From NCBI GenBank assembly GCA_963724735.1, contig CAVRVX010000019.1, positions 108,934 to 172,933 of the forward strand: 64,000 nt of DNA. Reading direction: 5' to 3'. Origin of the DNA: Rhodoplanes sp963724735 (GTDB lineage Bacteria > Pseudomonadota > Alphaproteobacteria > Rhizobiales > Xanthobacteraceae). A program made the translations under genes and the position numbers. Positions 1 through 9,420 of the stretch are shown in pieces. Under the pieces are notes generated by a model. The model made no database searches. It saw only the letters and a program-made list of their open reading frames with translations, and was not told the origin of the DNA. Every line of letters begins with the position of its first letter. Position 1 is the first letter of the stretch.

Positions 1-2
1 TG

Positions 3-668
3 GAAAATCCGGCGCGCCGGTTCCATCGCGTGCTGGCGACCGAGAACGCGGCGCGCCGTCTCGCAGAGGCTGGGATCGTGCCGCCCGCGCTCGAGGTCGT
101 GCGGTCCGATGCGATCGCTGCGTTGGCCGGAACCGAGGCCGTGCATCAAGGCCTTTACGCCGAGGCAGACCCCCTGCCCTCGCCGCCCATCGAAGACCTC
201 GAACCGCAGGGCGTCGTGCTCGTCTTCGACCAAATCACCGATCCGCATAATGTCGGCGCGATCCTGCGCAACGCCGCCGCCTTCGCCGTCGCCGCGGTCG
301 TGACCACCGCTCGCCACAGCCCGGAGGCGACCGGCGTGCTGGCGAAAGCTGCATCCGGCGCGCTCGAATATGTGCCGATCATCACGGTGGGCAATCTCGC
401 CCGCGCGCTCGGCGCTCTAAAAGAGCGCGGCTTCCTCGTGGTCGGGCTCGACAGCGCCGGCGAAACGGACCTCGCCACCCTTGCGTTCGCAGCCCCGCTG
501 GCGCTGGTGCTCGGGGCTGAGGGGAAAGGTCTGCGGCAGCTCACTCGCACCTCCTGCGACCGGCTGGCGCGGCTCGATCTGCCGGGCCGGATCAAGAGCC
601 TGAACGTCTCGAACGCAACCGCGCTCGCCCTGTACATAGCGACCACTCGACTCGACGCGCCGCGGTAA
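3..668 (+). CDS. rlmB: 23S rRNA 2'-O-methyltransferase RlmB (5' end outside window)
   Basis: This is the C-terminal part of a SPOUT-family (TrmH/RlmB) methyltransferase, which methylates the 2'-OH of a guanosine in 23S rRNA using SAM. The frame is open from base 3, so the true start lies upstream. The visible end of the substrate-binding domain is followed by the three SPOUT motifs: FDQITDPHNVGAILRNAAA (motif 1, catalytic Arg/Asn), LVLGAEGKGLRQLTR (motif 2) and LPGRIKSLNVSNATALALY (motif 3, knot). The stop is TAA at 666-668. The family is certain; RlmB rather than another TrmH-like enzyme is likely from the N-terminal substrate-binding region. Confidence 0.9.
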   Translation, partial: ENPARRFHRVLATENAARRLAEAGIVPPALEVVRSDAIAALAGTEAVHQGLYAEADPLPSPPIEDLEPQGVVLVFDQITDPHNVGAILRNAAAFAVAAVVTTARHSPEATGVLAKAASGALEYVPIITVGNLARALGALKERGFLVVGLDSAGETDLATLAFAAPLALVLGAEGKGLRQLTRTSCDRLARLDLPGRIKSLNVSNATALALYIATTRLDAPR

Positions 669-875
669 TGCCCGCTCTGCGTGCGGGAGGAATGCGGCGG
701 CTCACGTCAAGCGCTTGGGCCAATCCATGGCAGGGGCATACAGAGCTGCGCAGCCCGAGCTTTTGGTCTAAGACGAGGAGACCAGCGATCTTGGCCGCAC
801 TGGTTCCTCGCGTTTCATGCGCCGGCGCGGCCGGCCCGCGCCCGCCATGGTTTGCAACCGGAACAGCGCCAGCAG

Positions 876-2549
876 ATGACGGATGCCCGAAGCCCGAAGG
901 ACGGCTTGATGACGATGCTGGCGCGGCCGTCGCCGCGCGGCACCGGGATGACCGAGCAGGAAAAATTCGTCATCTTTGCCTCGTCGGTCGGCACGATCTT
1001 CGAATGGTACGACTTCTACCTGTACGCGACGCTCGCGCCGTTCTTTGCCGCCTTGTTCTTCCCCCCGGGCAATGACACCGCCGCCCTGCTATCGGCGTTC
1101 GCCACCTATGCCGCAGGATTTCTCATTCGGCCCGCCGGCGCGCTTGTATTCGGCCGCATCGGCGATCTCGTCGGGCGCAAATACACGTTCCTGATCACGA
1201 TCATGGTGATGGGGGGCGCGACTTTCCTGGTCGGCCTGCTGCCGACCTTCGGCACCATCGGCTGGTTCGCCCCGTTCCTCCTGGTTACGCTTCGCCTTGT
1301 GCAGGGGCTCGCCCTCGGCGGCGAGTACGGAGGCGCTGCGACCTACGTCGCCGAGCACGCCCGGCCGACCCATCGCGGCTTCTCGACGAGCTTCGTGCAG
1401 ACAACGGCGACGCTCGGGTTCTTTCTCGCGCTGCTGATTTTCGGCCTCTGCCGGCTGTTCATGGACGAGACCAGCTTTTCCGAATGGGGCTGGCGCATCC
1501 CGTTTCTGGTCTCGCTCGTCCTGCTCGTCTTCTCGGTCTATATCCGGCTGCGCCTCAACGAGACGCCGATTTTCCGGAAGATGAAGGAGGAGGGCAAAGG
1601 CTCGAAGGCGCCGCTCACCGAGAGCTTCTTCCGTTACCCCAACAACAAATACGTCCTGCTCGCGCTGCTCGGAGCGACGGCGGGACAGGGCGTCATCTGG
1701 TACACGGGACAGTTCTACGCGTTGTTCTTTCTACAGATCACCCTGCGGCTCGACGTCATGTACGCTTACGCGCTCGTGGCGGTTTCGCTGGTGATCGGAA
1801 CCCCGCTCTTCATCTTTTTCGGCTGGCTGTCCGACCGGATCGGCCGGCTGAAGATCATCCTCGCCGGCTGCCTGATCGCGGCAGCCACCTATTTCCCCTT
1901 GTTCAAGGCCCTGACGGAGTACGTGAACCCCGACCTCGTCGCCTTCCAGACGCGAAACGTGGTGACCGTCTCGGCCGACGCGACGACCTGTCAACTCCAT
2001 ATCTTCGTGGGCCCCTGGTCGGACTTCTCAGATTGCGACCGCGCGGAGGACTTCGTCACCCGGCTGGGGGTTTCCTTTCAGAAGGACAATACGCCGGGCA
2101 AGCCGGTCGCGCTCAGCATCGGGCCCATTAGGGTCGAGGGGTGGGACGAAGCCAAATGGAAGGCCGCTTTCGATGCGGCCGGTTTTCCGCGCGCGGCCGA
2201 TCCCACCAAGGTGAATTGGCTGATGGCCGAGCTGATCCTCGTCATCATGCTCGTTTATGTCACCATGGTGTACGGGCCGATCGCCGCTTTCCTGGTCGAG
2301 CTGTTTCCAACCAAGATTCGCTACACGTCGATGTCCCTGCCCTACCATATCGGCAATGGCTGGCTCGGCGGCATGCTCCCCCTGGTGACGTCCGCCATCG
2401 TGGCGGCGACCGGCAATATTTATGACGGCCTGTGGTACCCGATCGTGGTCGCAGTCACGACGGTCGTCATCGGCGGGCTTTTCTTGCGCGAGACCAAGGA
2501 TATCGACCTCTCGACCGGATCGGGCGTGGAGATCTCCCATCGCGTTTAG
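876..2549 (+). CDS. MFS transporter, metabolite:H+ symporter (MHS) family
   Basis: Inner-membrane secondary transporter of 557 aa. FEWYDFYLYATLAPFF in the first helix and GRIGDLVGRKYTF (motif A loop) are typical of the MHS subfamily, which carries organic acids and related metabolites with protons. About residues 349-449 form a polar, non-membrane insertion with three cysteines between the late helices, so the protein is longer than the usual 430-450 aa. The frame is open from 681, but the upstream part reads as arginine-rich spacer; ATG 876 (MTDARSPKDG) was chosen, with 909 and 948 as alternatives. The 3' end overlaps the convergent PAP2 gene by 4 bp. The substrate cannot be told. Confidence 0.85.
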   Translation: MTDARSPKDGLMTMLARPSPRGTGMTEQEKFVIFASSVGTIFEWYDFYLYATLAPFFAALFFPPGNDTAALLSAFATYAAGFLIRPAGALVFGRIGDLVGRKYTFLITIMVMGGATFLVGLLPTFGTIGWFAPFLLVTLRLVQGLALGGEYGGAATYVAEHARPTHRGFSTSFVQTTATLGFFLALLIFGLCRLFMDETSFSEWGWRIPFLVSLVLLVFSVYIRLRLNETPIFRKMKEEGKGSKAPLTESFFRYPNNKYVLLALLGATAGQGVIWYTGQFYALFFLQITLRLDVMYAYALVAVSLVIGTPLFIFFGWLSDRIGRLKIILAGCLIAAATYFPLFKALTEYVNPDLVAFQTRNVVTVSADATTCQLHIFVGPWSDFSDCDRAEDFVTRLGVSFQKDNTPGKPVALSIGPIRVEGWDEAKWKAAFDAAGFPRAADPTKVNWLMAELILVIMLVYVTMVYGPIAAFLVELFPTKIRYTSMSLPYHIGNGWLGGMLPLVTSAIVAATGNIYDGLWYPIVVAVTTVVIGGLFLRETKDIDLSTGSGVEISHRV

Positions 2550-3325
2550 CTCGGCGCGCGCTTCCGCCATCGCCAGCGAAAAAGGGCACCATGCAGAACC
2601 CAGACCGTGAGCGCCGTAAACGTGCCTGCGAAAAGAACATCAGAAAGAAAATGACCGCCCATGGCGACCCGCATCATGCCGATTGAAAGCCCATAGACGA
2701 TTGCGATGATCAAAGCCGCGGCCCGATATCGCGGCGGCAAGAGAACAGCGACCGCAAGCAGCAGGAATGCGCTCGACGCTTCGCCTGACACGAAGGAACA
2801 ATTGGCCGGGCAGCGGCCGAACGGGCTCCACCAGGGCACGAAATCGAGGGCGCCGCCAAACTGGGTCACGTCGATCGGCCGTGGCCGTCCCCAATGCGGC
2901 TTGAACACCCCATTCGCGATGAGACCGGGGGCAGCGGCGAACGCCGTAAGCAAGAAAATGGCGACGCGCGGCGACATGACCGTGAGCGATCGCGCACCCG
3001 CGGCTGCAAAGATGAGGGCGATGGCCGCGACGGCGACGATGGCGCGAGTGACGAATTCATTGAAGTCCCGAAGCTTCAGAAGGATCGGATCCCGCGTCAG
3101 CGGCCAGTCACACTGCGCCCGTTCAAGAAAAGCGCAGGATGCCGGGTCGTGAAACAAGCCGGAAATTTTGAGGTCGAGTTCAGGCCACAGTCCGAATATG
3201 AGGCCTATGACAAGCTCGACGAGCAGAATAGCGCACAGCGCGGCGGCCGCCGGGGTCTTCCACCCGCGAAAGAAGCGCACGGCTTGACCGGACTTGGTTC
3301 GCCTGGACTCGAGCTCGGCAAACAA
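2546..3325 (-). CDS. PAP2-family membrane phosphatase
   Basis: Integral membrane acid phosphatase of the PAP2 superfamily (259 aa, about six hydrophobic segments), probably acting on lipid or isoprenoid phosphates. All three phosphatase motifs are present: KPHWGRPRP (residues 142-150), VSGEASSAF (about 179-187) and RVAMGGHFLSDV (R219, H225, D229). Motif 2 reads SGEA where most PAP2 enzymes have SGH, so the usual first His is a Glu; the nucleophilic His225 is kept. It is transcribed towards the MHS transporter and overlaps its stop. The substrate is unknown. Confidence 0.85.
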   Translation of the reverse strand: MFAELESRRTKSGQAVRFFRGWKTPAAAALCAILLVELVIGLIFGLWPELDLKISGLFHDPASCAFLERAQCDWPLTRDPILLKLRDFNEFVTRAIVAVAAIALIFAAAGARSLTVMSPRVAIFLLTAFAAAPGLIANGVFKPHWGRPRPIDVTQFGGALDFVPWWSPFGRCPANCSFVSGEASSAFLLLAVAVLLPPRYRAAALIIAIVYGLSIGMMRVAMGGHFLSDVLFAGTFTALTVWVLHGALFRWRWRKRAPS

Positions 3326-3740
3326 CGACGCCTCTCCCTAGGAGGAGGCCCGCGCGAAGCGCCGCCACGTCGAAGCGACGGCTTCCGGCCGGTTCGCATT
3401 CGCAAAAAGCCGGGACGCAATGCGGCTCTCTCCGGGGACAGCGAAAGGGCAGCAAGAAAGTAGACCGGACCGATCGCCGGCGAGCCGCCCGCAGGTGTAT
3501 GCAAACGAGGTCTTTGCCATGAGCCGTCAATCGCCGCCATCGGGCGCAGGGCTTATCTGGCAGGAAAGAGCGGCCGCGGCAAATGCGGCCGAATTGAACG
3601 AGTATCAATTTTGCGGCGCGGGTGTTACGAAGGCGGCCTAGACGATCCGCGCGGAATACGGCCAACGGCGCCCGTCTCGTGTCGAGAAGCGCCGGCCGCT
3701 TCGGCGCCGGGATCCGTTATGGCGCTGCGCCGTAACCCGG
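3326..3740. other. gene-free stretch before tRNA-Thr
   Basis: Short open frames here are GC-driven and match nothing I recognise. The stretch should hold the promoters of the PAP2 gene (leftward) and of tRNA-Thr (rightward), but no clear -35/-10 pair stands out. Confidence 0.4.
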
Positions 3741-3813
3741 GCCGGCTTAGCTCAGCTGGTAGAGCACCTGATTTGTAATCAGGAGGTCGGGGGTTCGAAT
3801 CCCTCAGCCGGCA
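3741..3813 (+). tRNA. trnT: tRNA-Thr(TGT)
   Basis: A full cloverleaf is visible. The acceptor strands GCCGGCT and AGCCGGC pair, the D-arm is GCTCAGCTGGTAGAGC, the anticodon stem-loop CCTGATTTGTAATCAGG carries anticodon TGT, the T-arm is GGGGGTTCGAATCCC, and the discriminator is A. CCA is not encoded completely (ACC then G). The 3' end is a classic integration target and the sequence changes character immediately downstream. Confidence 0.97.
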
Positions 3814-4263
3814 CCGACACTTAGCAGGATTTCGAGGTGTCATTTTCATGTCTGGGTAACGGGTGGGGTAACGGTTCGAGCGGCTTGCCACCTTCTGGCT
3901 ACGGTTATTGTAATTTTATTACCCTGCGGCTAATCCTGCCCCTACTGCCCGCCGCCACAGCCAGACCCCCGCATCGCCATCGGCCCAGATCATGGGCGTA
4001 TCCGCGGCTGGCGTTCTTGGGGAGAACGGCCCATGCCGGTCTTGAGGATGCGGGCACCCAGAGATGGCGGTTCGTCCCCGGCCGGGCCCCGTGCCAAGCC
4101 CGGTCGGCCACCGGGTGATCCGGACGCGGAGCGTGGGTGTTCCGTCGGGAAGGACCGTTTGCTGGAACGCCTGCGCGAGGTGCATGGGGCGCCGTGGGCA
4201 AAAGGCCGCCCAAGGCGGCCCCTAAGAACCGGGTTCGGCGTCTCGTTTAAGTCCGGCGGCTAG
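3814..4263. other. probable left end of an integrated element, non-coding
   Basis: No gene was recognised. The stretch starts at the 3' end of tRNA-Thr, carries the GGGTAACG repeat pair at 3853-3875 and ends at the group II maturase fragment. A perfect 7-bp hairpin (GGCCGCC, loop CAA, GGCGGCC) sits at 4204-4220. I infer an attL-side end of a tRNA-targeted element; no second copy of the tRNA-Thr 3' end is present in the window. Confidence 0.45.
3853..3875 (+). repeat. paired GGGGTAACG repeats, 12-bp period (left element end)
   Basis: GGGTAACG occurs twice with a 12-bp period, 40 bp downstream of tRNA-Thr. The same motif pair with the same 12-bp period recurs at 58039-58059 beside the tRNA-Glu fragment. 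I infer integrase arm-type binding sites. Confidence 0.5.
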
Positions 4264-4497
4264 CGGCGAGGTCTCAAGTCGATCCGGAAGACCGTCCGAC
4301 ATTGGAAGCTCCACCAACGCAGCGACAACACGCTGGACGACCTGGCGCGGACGTTTAACAACCACATCCGTGGCTGGATCAACTACTACGGCCGTTTCTA
4401 CAAGTCGGCCCTCTATCCCACCCTGCGTCGCATCGACCTCGTCTTGGCGCGATGGGCGCATCGGAGGTTCAAGTCCCTCAGACGTCACAAGCGACGG
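4264..4497 (+). pseudogene. group II intron reverse transcriptase/maturase, C-terminal fragment
   Basis: The frame reads domain X and the start of the C-terminal region of a group II intron-encoded protein (LtrA type): HWKLHQRSD, LARTFNNHIRGWINYYGR, FYKSALYPTLRRID and a basic RRFKSLRRHKRR tail. The reverse-transcriptase domain and the intron 5' part are missing. At about 4497 the frame runs without a stop into an IS701-type transposase, so the longest open frame here (4444-5085) is a chimera of two mobile elements. It cannot be functional as a maturase. Confidence 0.8.
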
Positions 4498-5751
4498 ACA
4501 TATCAATCGCTGTTGCATTTCGTCGGCGCGGGCGGCTGGTCGGACGAACGCGTGTTGGCGAAAGTGCGCGAGATGGTATTGCCGGCGATCGAGCGGCATG
4601 GCGCGATCTCGGCTTGGATCATCGACGACACGAGCTTTCCCAAGCAGGGGCGGCATTCGGTTGGGGTGGCGCGGCAGTATTGCGGTCAGCTCGGCAAGCA
4701 GGACAACTGCCAAGTGGCGGTGTCATTGTCGCTGGCCAATCGCCATGCGAGCCTGCCAGTAGCCTGGCGGCTGTATTTGCCGCAGGAGTGGGCGGACGAC
4801 CCCGCGCGCCGGCGCAAGGCGGGCGTTCCCGAAGGCCTCGTGTTCAAGACCAAGCCGGAGATCGCGCTTGAGCAACTGCGCTTCGCCTGCGCGGCCGGGC
4901 TGCCGCGCGGCGTGGCGCTGCTGGATGCCGGCTATGGCAATAACAGCGCGTTGCGCGCCGAGATCACGTCGCTGGGCCTGACCTACGCCGGCGGGATTCT
5001 GTTCGACGACCACCGGTATGGGCGCAAGGCGCGCGGCCGTTGCCGGCGAAGACATGGTCGGGTCGCGGGCGGCCGCCAAAGCTGATGCGGCGCGACGCCA
5101 AGCACCGACCGGTCGCGGTCAAGGCACTGGCGTTCGGCCTGCCGAAACGGGCCTGGCGCACGATTGCATGGCGCGAGGGCGCAGCCGAACCGCTGCGCTC
5201 GCGCTTTGCACGCCTGCGGGTTCGCGCCGCGCATCGCGACGAATGGCGCGCCGAGCTGCGAGCGGAGGAATGGCTGCTGATCGAGTGGCCGGAAGGCGAG
5301 AGCGAGCCGACCAAATACTGGCTTTCGACGCTTCCGCAAAACATTGCCTTCGCTGATCTGGTCGACTTCGTCAAGCTGCGCTGGCGCATCGAACGCGACT
5401 ATTCAGGAGCTCAAGCAGGAAGTGGGACTCGGCCATTTCGAAGGCCGTGGATGGCGCGGCTTCCACCACCACGCCACGCTGTGCATCGCCGCCTATGGGT
5501 TTCTGATTGCCGAGCGGGCGACGATTCCCCCCTCAGCAAACCGTTCCGCCAGGATGTTCCCGCGACCTGCCGTTCCCGACGGTTACCGACCCCGCGGCGC
5601 CGCCGCTGCGGCCCGAACGCCATGTTCCGAACTCGATCGCCACCATGCGCCGCCGCCTCGTCGCCGCCCTCGTCAAAACGCTGCCGCGATGCCCATGCTG
5701 CGCAGCGCCGATCGTCAGACGATCACGACCGAAAAATTTGTGATGCAGTAA
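4498..5751 (+). pseudogene. IS701-family transposase, N-truncated and frameshifted
   Basis: DDE transposase. IIDDTSFPKQGRHSVGVARQ (first Asp) and LLDAGYGNN (second Asp) lie in one frame up to about 5035; PAKTWSGRGRPPK to LRWRIERDY continues in another from 5040; QELKQEVGLGHFEGRGW (Glu region) continues in a third from about 5400. At least two frameshifts and loss of the N-terminus make it inactive. Its 5' end is replaced by the maturase fragment. The last 150 bp read as a proline/arginine-rich C-terminal tail typical of this family. Confidence 0.85.
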
Positions 5752-5772
5752 GACTATAAGCTGGATCGATAA

Positions 5773-6649
5773 ATGCCACGCGGGAGCTTCGACGACCTTC
5801 GTTACCTCGTCGCCGTCGCGCGGGAGCAAAGTTTTACGAAGGCGGCGGGGAAGCTCGGCGTGTCACAATCGGCTCTCAGCCAGACGACCCGCCAGGTCGA
5901 AGAACGGCTGGGCGTTCGGCTTCTCACCCGCACGACCCGCAGCGTCTCGCTGACCGAAGCGGGCGAGCGGCTGGTGCGGACGGTGGCGGCCCGTTTCGAG
6001 GAGATCGAGGCCGAGCTGGAGGCCTTGAGCGAACTCCGCGAAAAGCCCGCCGGCACGGTGCGGATCACCGCCGGCGACCACGCGATCAAGTCGGTCCTCT
6101 GGCCGAAACTGCAGAAGTTCCTGCCGACTTATCCGGACATCAAGGTCGAGATCGTCATCGACTACGGCCTGATCGACATCGTTGCCGAGCGCTACGATGC
6201 CGGCGTGCGATGGGGCGAGCAGGTGGCGAAGGACATGATCGCGGTGCGGATCGGACCCGACATCCGTTTCGCCGTCGTCGGGGCCAAATCCTACTTTGCG
6301 AAGCGAACGATCCCCCGAACGCCACACGACCTGATCGACCACAATTGCGTCAACCTCCGCCTGCCGACCTATGGCGGCTCGAGAAGGGCGGGCGCGAGCT
6401 GAAGGTGCGCGTTGAGGGCCAGCTTGTCTTCAACGGCATTTTCCAGGTTCTGGATGCCGCCGTTGCCGGGCTTGGGCTTGCCTTCGTGCCGGAGGAATTG
6501 CACAGCCTTATCTCGCGAAGGGTCGCCTCAAGCGGGTGCTTGAAGAGTGGTGCCCGCCCTGGTCAGGCTACCACCTCTACTATCCTCACCGCCGCCAGTC
6601 TTCGCCGGCCTTTGCCTTGCTGGTCGACGCGCTTCGTTACCGAGAGTAG
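5773..6649 (+). pseudogene. LysR-family transcriptional regulator, frameshifted
   Basis: The N-terminal winged HTH is intact (FDDLRYLVAVAREQSF, KLGVSQSALSQTTRQVEERL) and is followed by the start of the LysR substrate domain. The frame breaks at about 6370 (stop 6402) and resumes in another frame at GGRELKVRVEGQLVFNG. A second break near 6510 leads to a third frame (KGRLKRVLEEWCPPW, ending at TAG 6647-6649). Length when joined is about 290 aa, normal for the PA0477-like LysR group. The 3' end overlaps the convergent oxidase gene by 13 bp. Confidence 0.85.
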
Positions 6650-9021
6650 CGGGCTGCGGCAGGGATCACGTCCCTTTGCGCCAGCTGATCGCGGATCGGC
6701 AGCGCGCGTATGCGTTTGCCGCAAGCGGCAAAGATCGCGTTGGTCAGCGCAGGCGCGACGGGCGGCAAGCCCGGCTCGCCAACGCCGCCGAGCGGCTTGT
6801 CGTAGCCGGTCGAGGTCAGGAGATGTGTCCGAATCTCTGCCGGCGCGGCGTCGATGCGCGTCACCTCGTAACTGTCGAAATTCGTCTGCTCAACTCGCCC
6901 GGCCTTGAAGCTGATCTCGCCCAGCGTCGCGAGGCTGATGCCTTGGATGACGGCTCCTTCGACTTGCGCGCGGACGCGATCGGGATTGACGACGGCGCCG
7001 CAATCGAAGGCGATGTCGACCCGAGGAATTGACAGTTTGCCGTTGGCGTCAACCGCGGCCTCGACGACAACCGCGGCATAGCTGACAAAGCTGCGATGCG
7101 CCGCGATGCCAAGGCCGTGGCCTTTGGGCAGCTTGCGTCCCCAGCCGGCCTCGCTCGCCGCCGTCTCGATCACCCGCCGCAGTCGCGCGGTGTCAAACGG
7201 ATAGAGCTTCGGATCCTCGCCGTAGTCCCAGTCGTCCGACATGGAGGCGGGGTCGATCAGGCAATCCGGGCCGACCAGCTCAAGCAGATAGTCCTTGAGA
7301 TCGCGCCCCATGGCTGCCGCGAGTTCTCCAACGAAGCTCTGGACCGCAAACGCGTGCGGAATATTCGAAACGGACCGGAACCAGCCGATCCGGGTATGGG
7401 CTTCCGCTTCGGGATTCTCGACGCGGACATTCGGGATGGCGAACGGCATATCGACTGCCCCCATCGCGAGTTCAAATGGCCCTTCGTGCTTGGGATCGGG
7501 CGCAAAAATCGACTGGATCGTCGGCGCGACGGTGTGATGCAGCCAGGCAACGGGCTTGCCGGCGCTGTCGAGACCGGCCTCCAGTCGCTCGACCGACGCG
7601 GTATGGAAGAAGCTGTGCCGGATGTCATCCTCACGGGTGAAGGTCAGCTTCACCGCCCGGCCGCCCATCGCGTGAGAAAGAATTGCGGCCTCGCTTGCAA
7701 AGTCGGGCTTCGACTTCCGGCCGAAGCCGCCGCCGAGCAGCAGCGGGTGTACGATGACCTTGTCGAGCGGCAGCTTGAAGCGTTTGGCGAGGTCAGTCCG
7801 GATTGCTTCAGGAGCCTGCACGCTGCACCAGACTTCGCAACCGTCGTTGGTCACACGGGCGGTCGCCGATGGAGGCTCCATTGGTGCTTGCGCGAGATGC
7901 GGGATGTAGTACGAGGCCGTGATGCGCTTCGACGCGCGCGGCAGCGCCGTATCGATATCGCCGTTGTCGCGCACGACCTTGCCGGGGTTGTTCGCCGCCG
8001 TTTCCATCGTCTTGCGGAATTGTGCCGAGTCATAGCTCCCGTTCGGCCCGTCGTCCCACTGAACTTTGAGCAGCGACCGCCCCTTGATGGCGGCAAACGT
8101 GTTCTCCGCGACCACTGCAATTCCGCCGAGCGGCTGGAACGTCGACGGGATCGCAGGCGCATCGATCGGCACCACCTTCAACACGCCCGGCGCCTTCAAG
8201 GTCTCGGCCGCATCGAAGCTCCTCACCTTGCCGCCGTAGACAGGCGGACGCGCCACGACTGCGAAAACCATGCCCTCTATCTTCGCGTCGATGCCGTATA
8301 CGGCCCTGCCGGTGGTGATGTCGTAATTGTCGATCAGCGAAATGTTGTCACGACCGATATAGCCAAACCGCGCCGGAGCCTTGAAAACGAGCTCCTCGCG
8401 CGGCGGAACGCGCCGCGCGGCGGCGCCATGGGCAAGCGCTCCAAAGCCGAAGCGCCGGCCACTCGCCCGATGCACCACTTCGTGATTCTCGGCATCGACC
8501 TGCGTGACGGGAACGCCCCACCGCGCCGCCTCCTCCTCCTCAAGCATGCGCCGCGCGGCCGCACCGATGCGGCGAAGCGGCATGAAATGCTGTCGCATGC
8601 TGCGTGAGCCGTCGGTGTTCTGGTTTCCGACCGTGCCGAACTGCTGGCCGACGCGCGCTGCCCGTTGCGCTTCGGAAGCCTCGTCGAGCGGGAGAAGCGC
8701 AGGGGATGCTGGCGGAAGCTGATCGGTCCCGATCTTGCGCTCGGCAAAGACACTCTTTGCGACCGCGGCTGCGGACACGGCATTGCCCCAACCGGAATAG
8801 AAGGCAAGATGCGTGATGATCTCGGAAATTTCGCGGGGCTTTACGCCGCTATCGAGCGCGATGTTGAGATAGAACGGCATCTCGATCGTCTGGCTGCGCG
8901 CGATCAGGGCCGCGAGCGTGACCATGCTGCGGTCTCGTGCTGAAAGGCCGGGACGTTTCCAGACCTCACTGAGGAGCATGCCTTGCGTGTATTTCTCAAG
9001 GGCCGGGGCGACCATGCGCAT
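6637..9021 (-). CDS. fusion: carboxymuconolactone-decarboxylase-like domain + molybdopterin aldehyde/isoquinoline oxidase subunit
   Basis: One open frame of 794 aa joins two unrelated genes. Residues 1 to about 130 are an AhpD/CMD-like domain (COG0599 type) and begin a second CMD repeat (DEASEAQRAARVGQQFGTV). From GNQNTDGSRSMRQHF on it is the large subunit of an IorB/xanthine-dehydrogenase-like enzyme, with moco-binding LLLGGGFGRKSKPD and catalytic-Glu motif GVGEPGLPPVAPA, but lacking the enzyme's N-terminal 100 or so residues. Upstream in another frame lies a signal peptide (ATG at 9110, ribosome site AAAGGAG) put out of frame by a poly-A of six instead of seven. No iron-sulfur small subunit is nearby. 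The function of the fusion is doubtful. Confidence 0.75.
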   Translation of the reverse strand: MRMVAPALEKYTQGMLLSEVWKRPGLSARDRSMVTLAALIARSQTIEMPFYLNIALDSGVKPREISEIITHLAFYSGWGNAVSAAAVAKSVFAERKIGTDQLPPASPALLPLDEASEAQRAARVGQQFGTVGNQNTDGSRSMRQHFMPLRRIGAAARRMLEEEEAARWGVPVTQVDAENHEVVHRASGRRFGFGALAHGAAARRVPPREELVFKAPARFGYIGRDNISLIDNYDITTGRAVYGIDAKIEGMVFAVVARPPVYGGKVRSFDAAETLKAPGVLKVVPIDAPAIPSTFQPLGGIAVVAENTFAAIKGRSLLKVQWDDGPNGSYDSAQFRKTMETAANNPGKVVRDNGDIDTALPRASKRITASYYIPHLAQAPMEPPSATARVTNDGCEVWCSVQAPEAIRTDLAKRFKLPLDKVIVHPLLLGGGFGRKSKPDFASEAAILSHAMGGRAVKLTFTREDDIRHSFFHTASVERLEAGLDSAGKPVAWLHHTVAPTIQSIFAPDPKHEGPFELAMGAVDMPFAIPNVRVENPEAEAHTRIGWFRSVSNIPHAFAVQSFVGELAAAMGRDLKDYLLELVGPDCLIDPASMSDDWDYGEDPKLYPFDTARLRRVIETAASEAGWGRKLPKGHGLGIAAHRSFVSYAAVVVEAAVDANGKLSIPRVDIAFDCGAVVNPDRVRAQVEGAVIQGISLATLGEISFKAGRVEQTNFDSYEVTRIDAAPAEIRTHLLTSTGYDKPLGGVGEPGLPPVAPALTNAIFAACGKRIRALPIRDQLAQRDVIPAAARYSR

Positions 9022-9110
9022 GTCCTCCTGTATCTTCGTGCCCTCCGCCTGCGTTGACGATGAACCGATCAGGCAGAGTGAAGCGATTGCGGCAGCAAGA
9101 GTTTTTTCAT

Positions 9111-9420
9111 CTGCGGCTCCTTTCGATCAATGGCTCCCGTCCGAGAAAGCCGATCTAGTTGGCGCTCTTCATTCGATCGCGTGTGAACACGAAATCTTGC
9201 TGCGCCTGGCTCTTGTGGCGGGAGAAGCAGCGATCGAGATTCTCGTTGCGGTTCACCGACCGGTCGGCGACATGGGCGACGCTTCACGGCGAAGCTGCGA
9301 TCCTGTTTGCACGGAGCCGTCAAGACGAAGTGCCTCTATTGACAGCCGACCTTATTCAAATCCCTGCACAGCAGGCGAGCTCGCCGACTGTTCCGAAGGT
9401 GTTGCTTCCGAAAACTAAAT
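9111..9420. other. gene-free stretch upstream of the fusion gene
   Basis: Only the ribosome site for ATG 9110 was recognised (AAAGGAG read on the minus strand at about 9117-9123). The rest separates that gene from the end of a degraded transposase at 9421. Confidence 0.4.

Noticed and set aside
7096..8607. Plus-strand open frame of 503 codons opposite the molybdenum oxidase
   Set aside because: Same reason: antisense shadow of a GC-rich gene, without family motifs.
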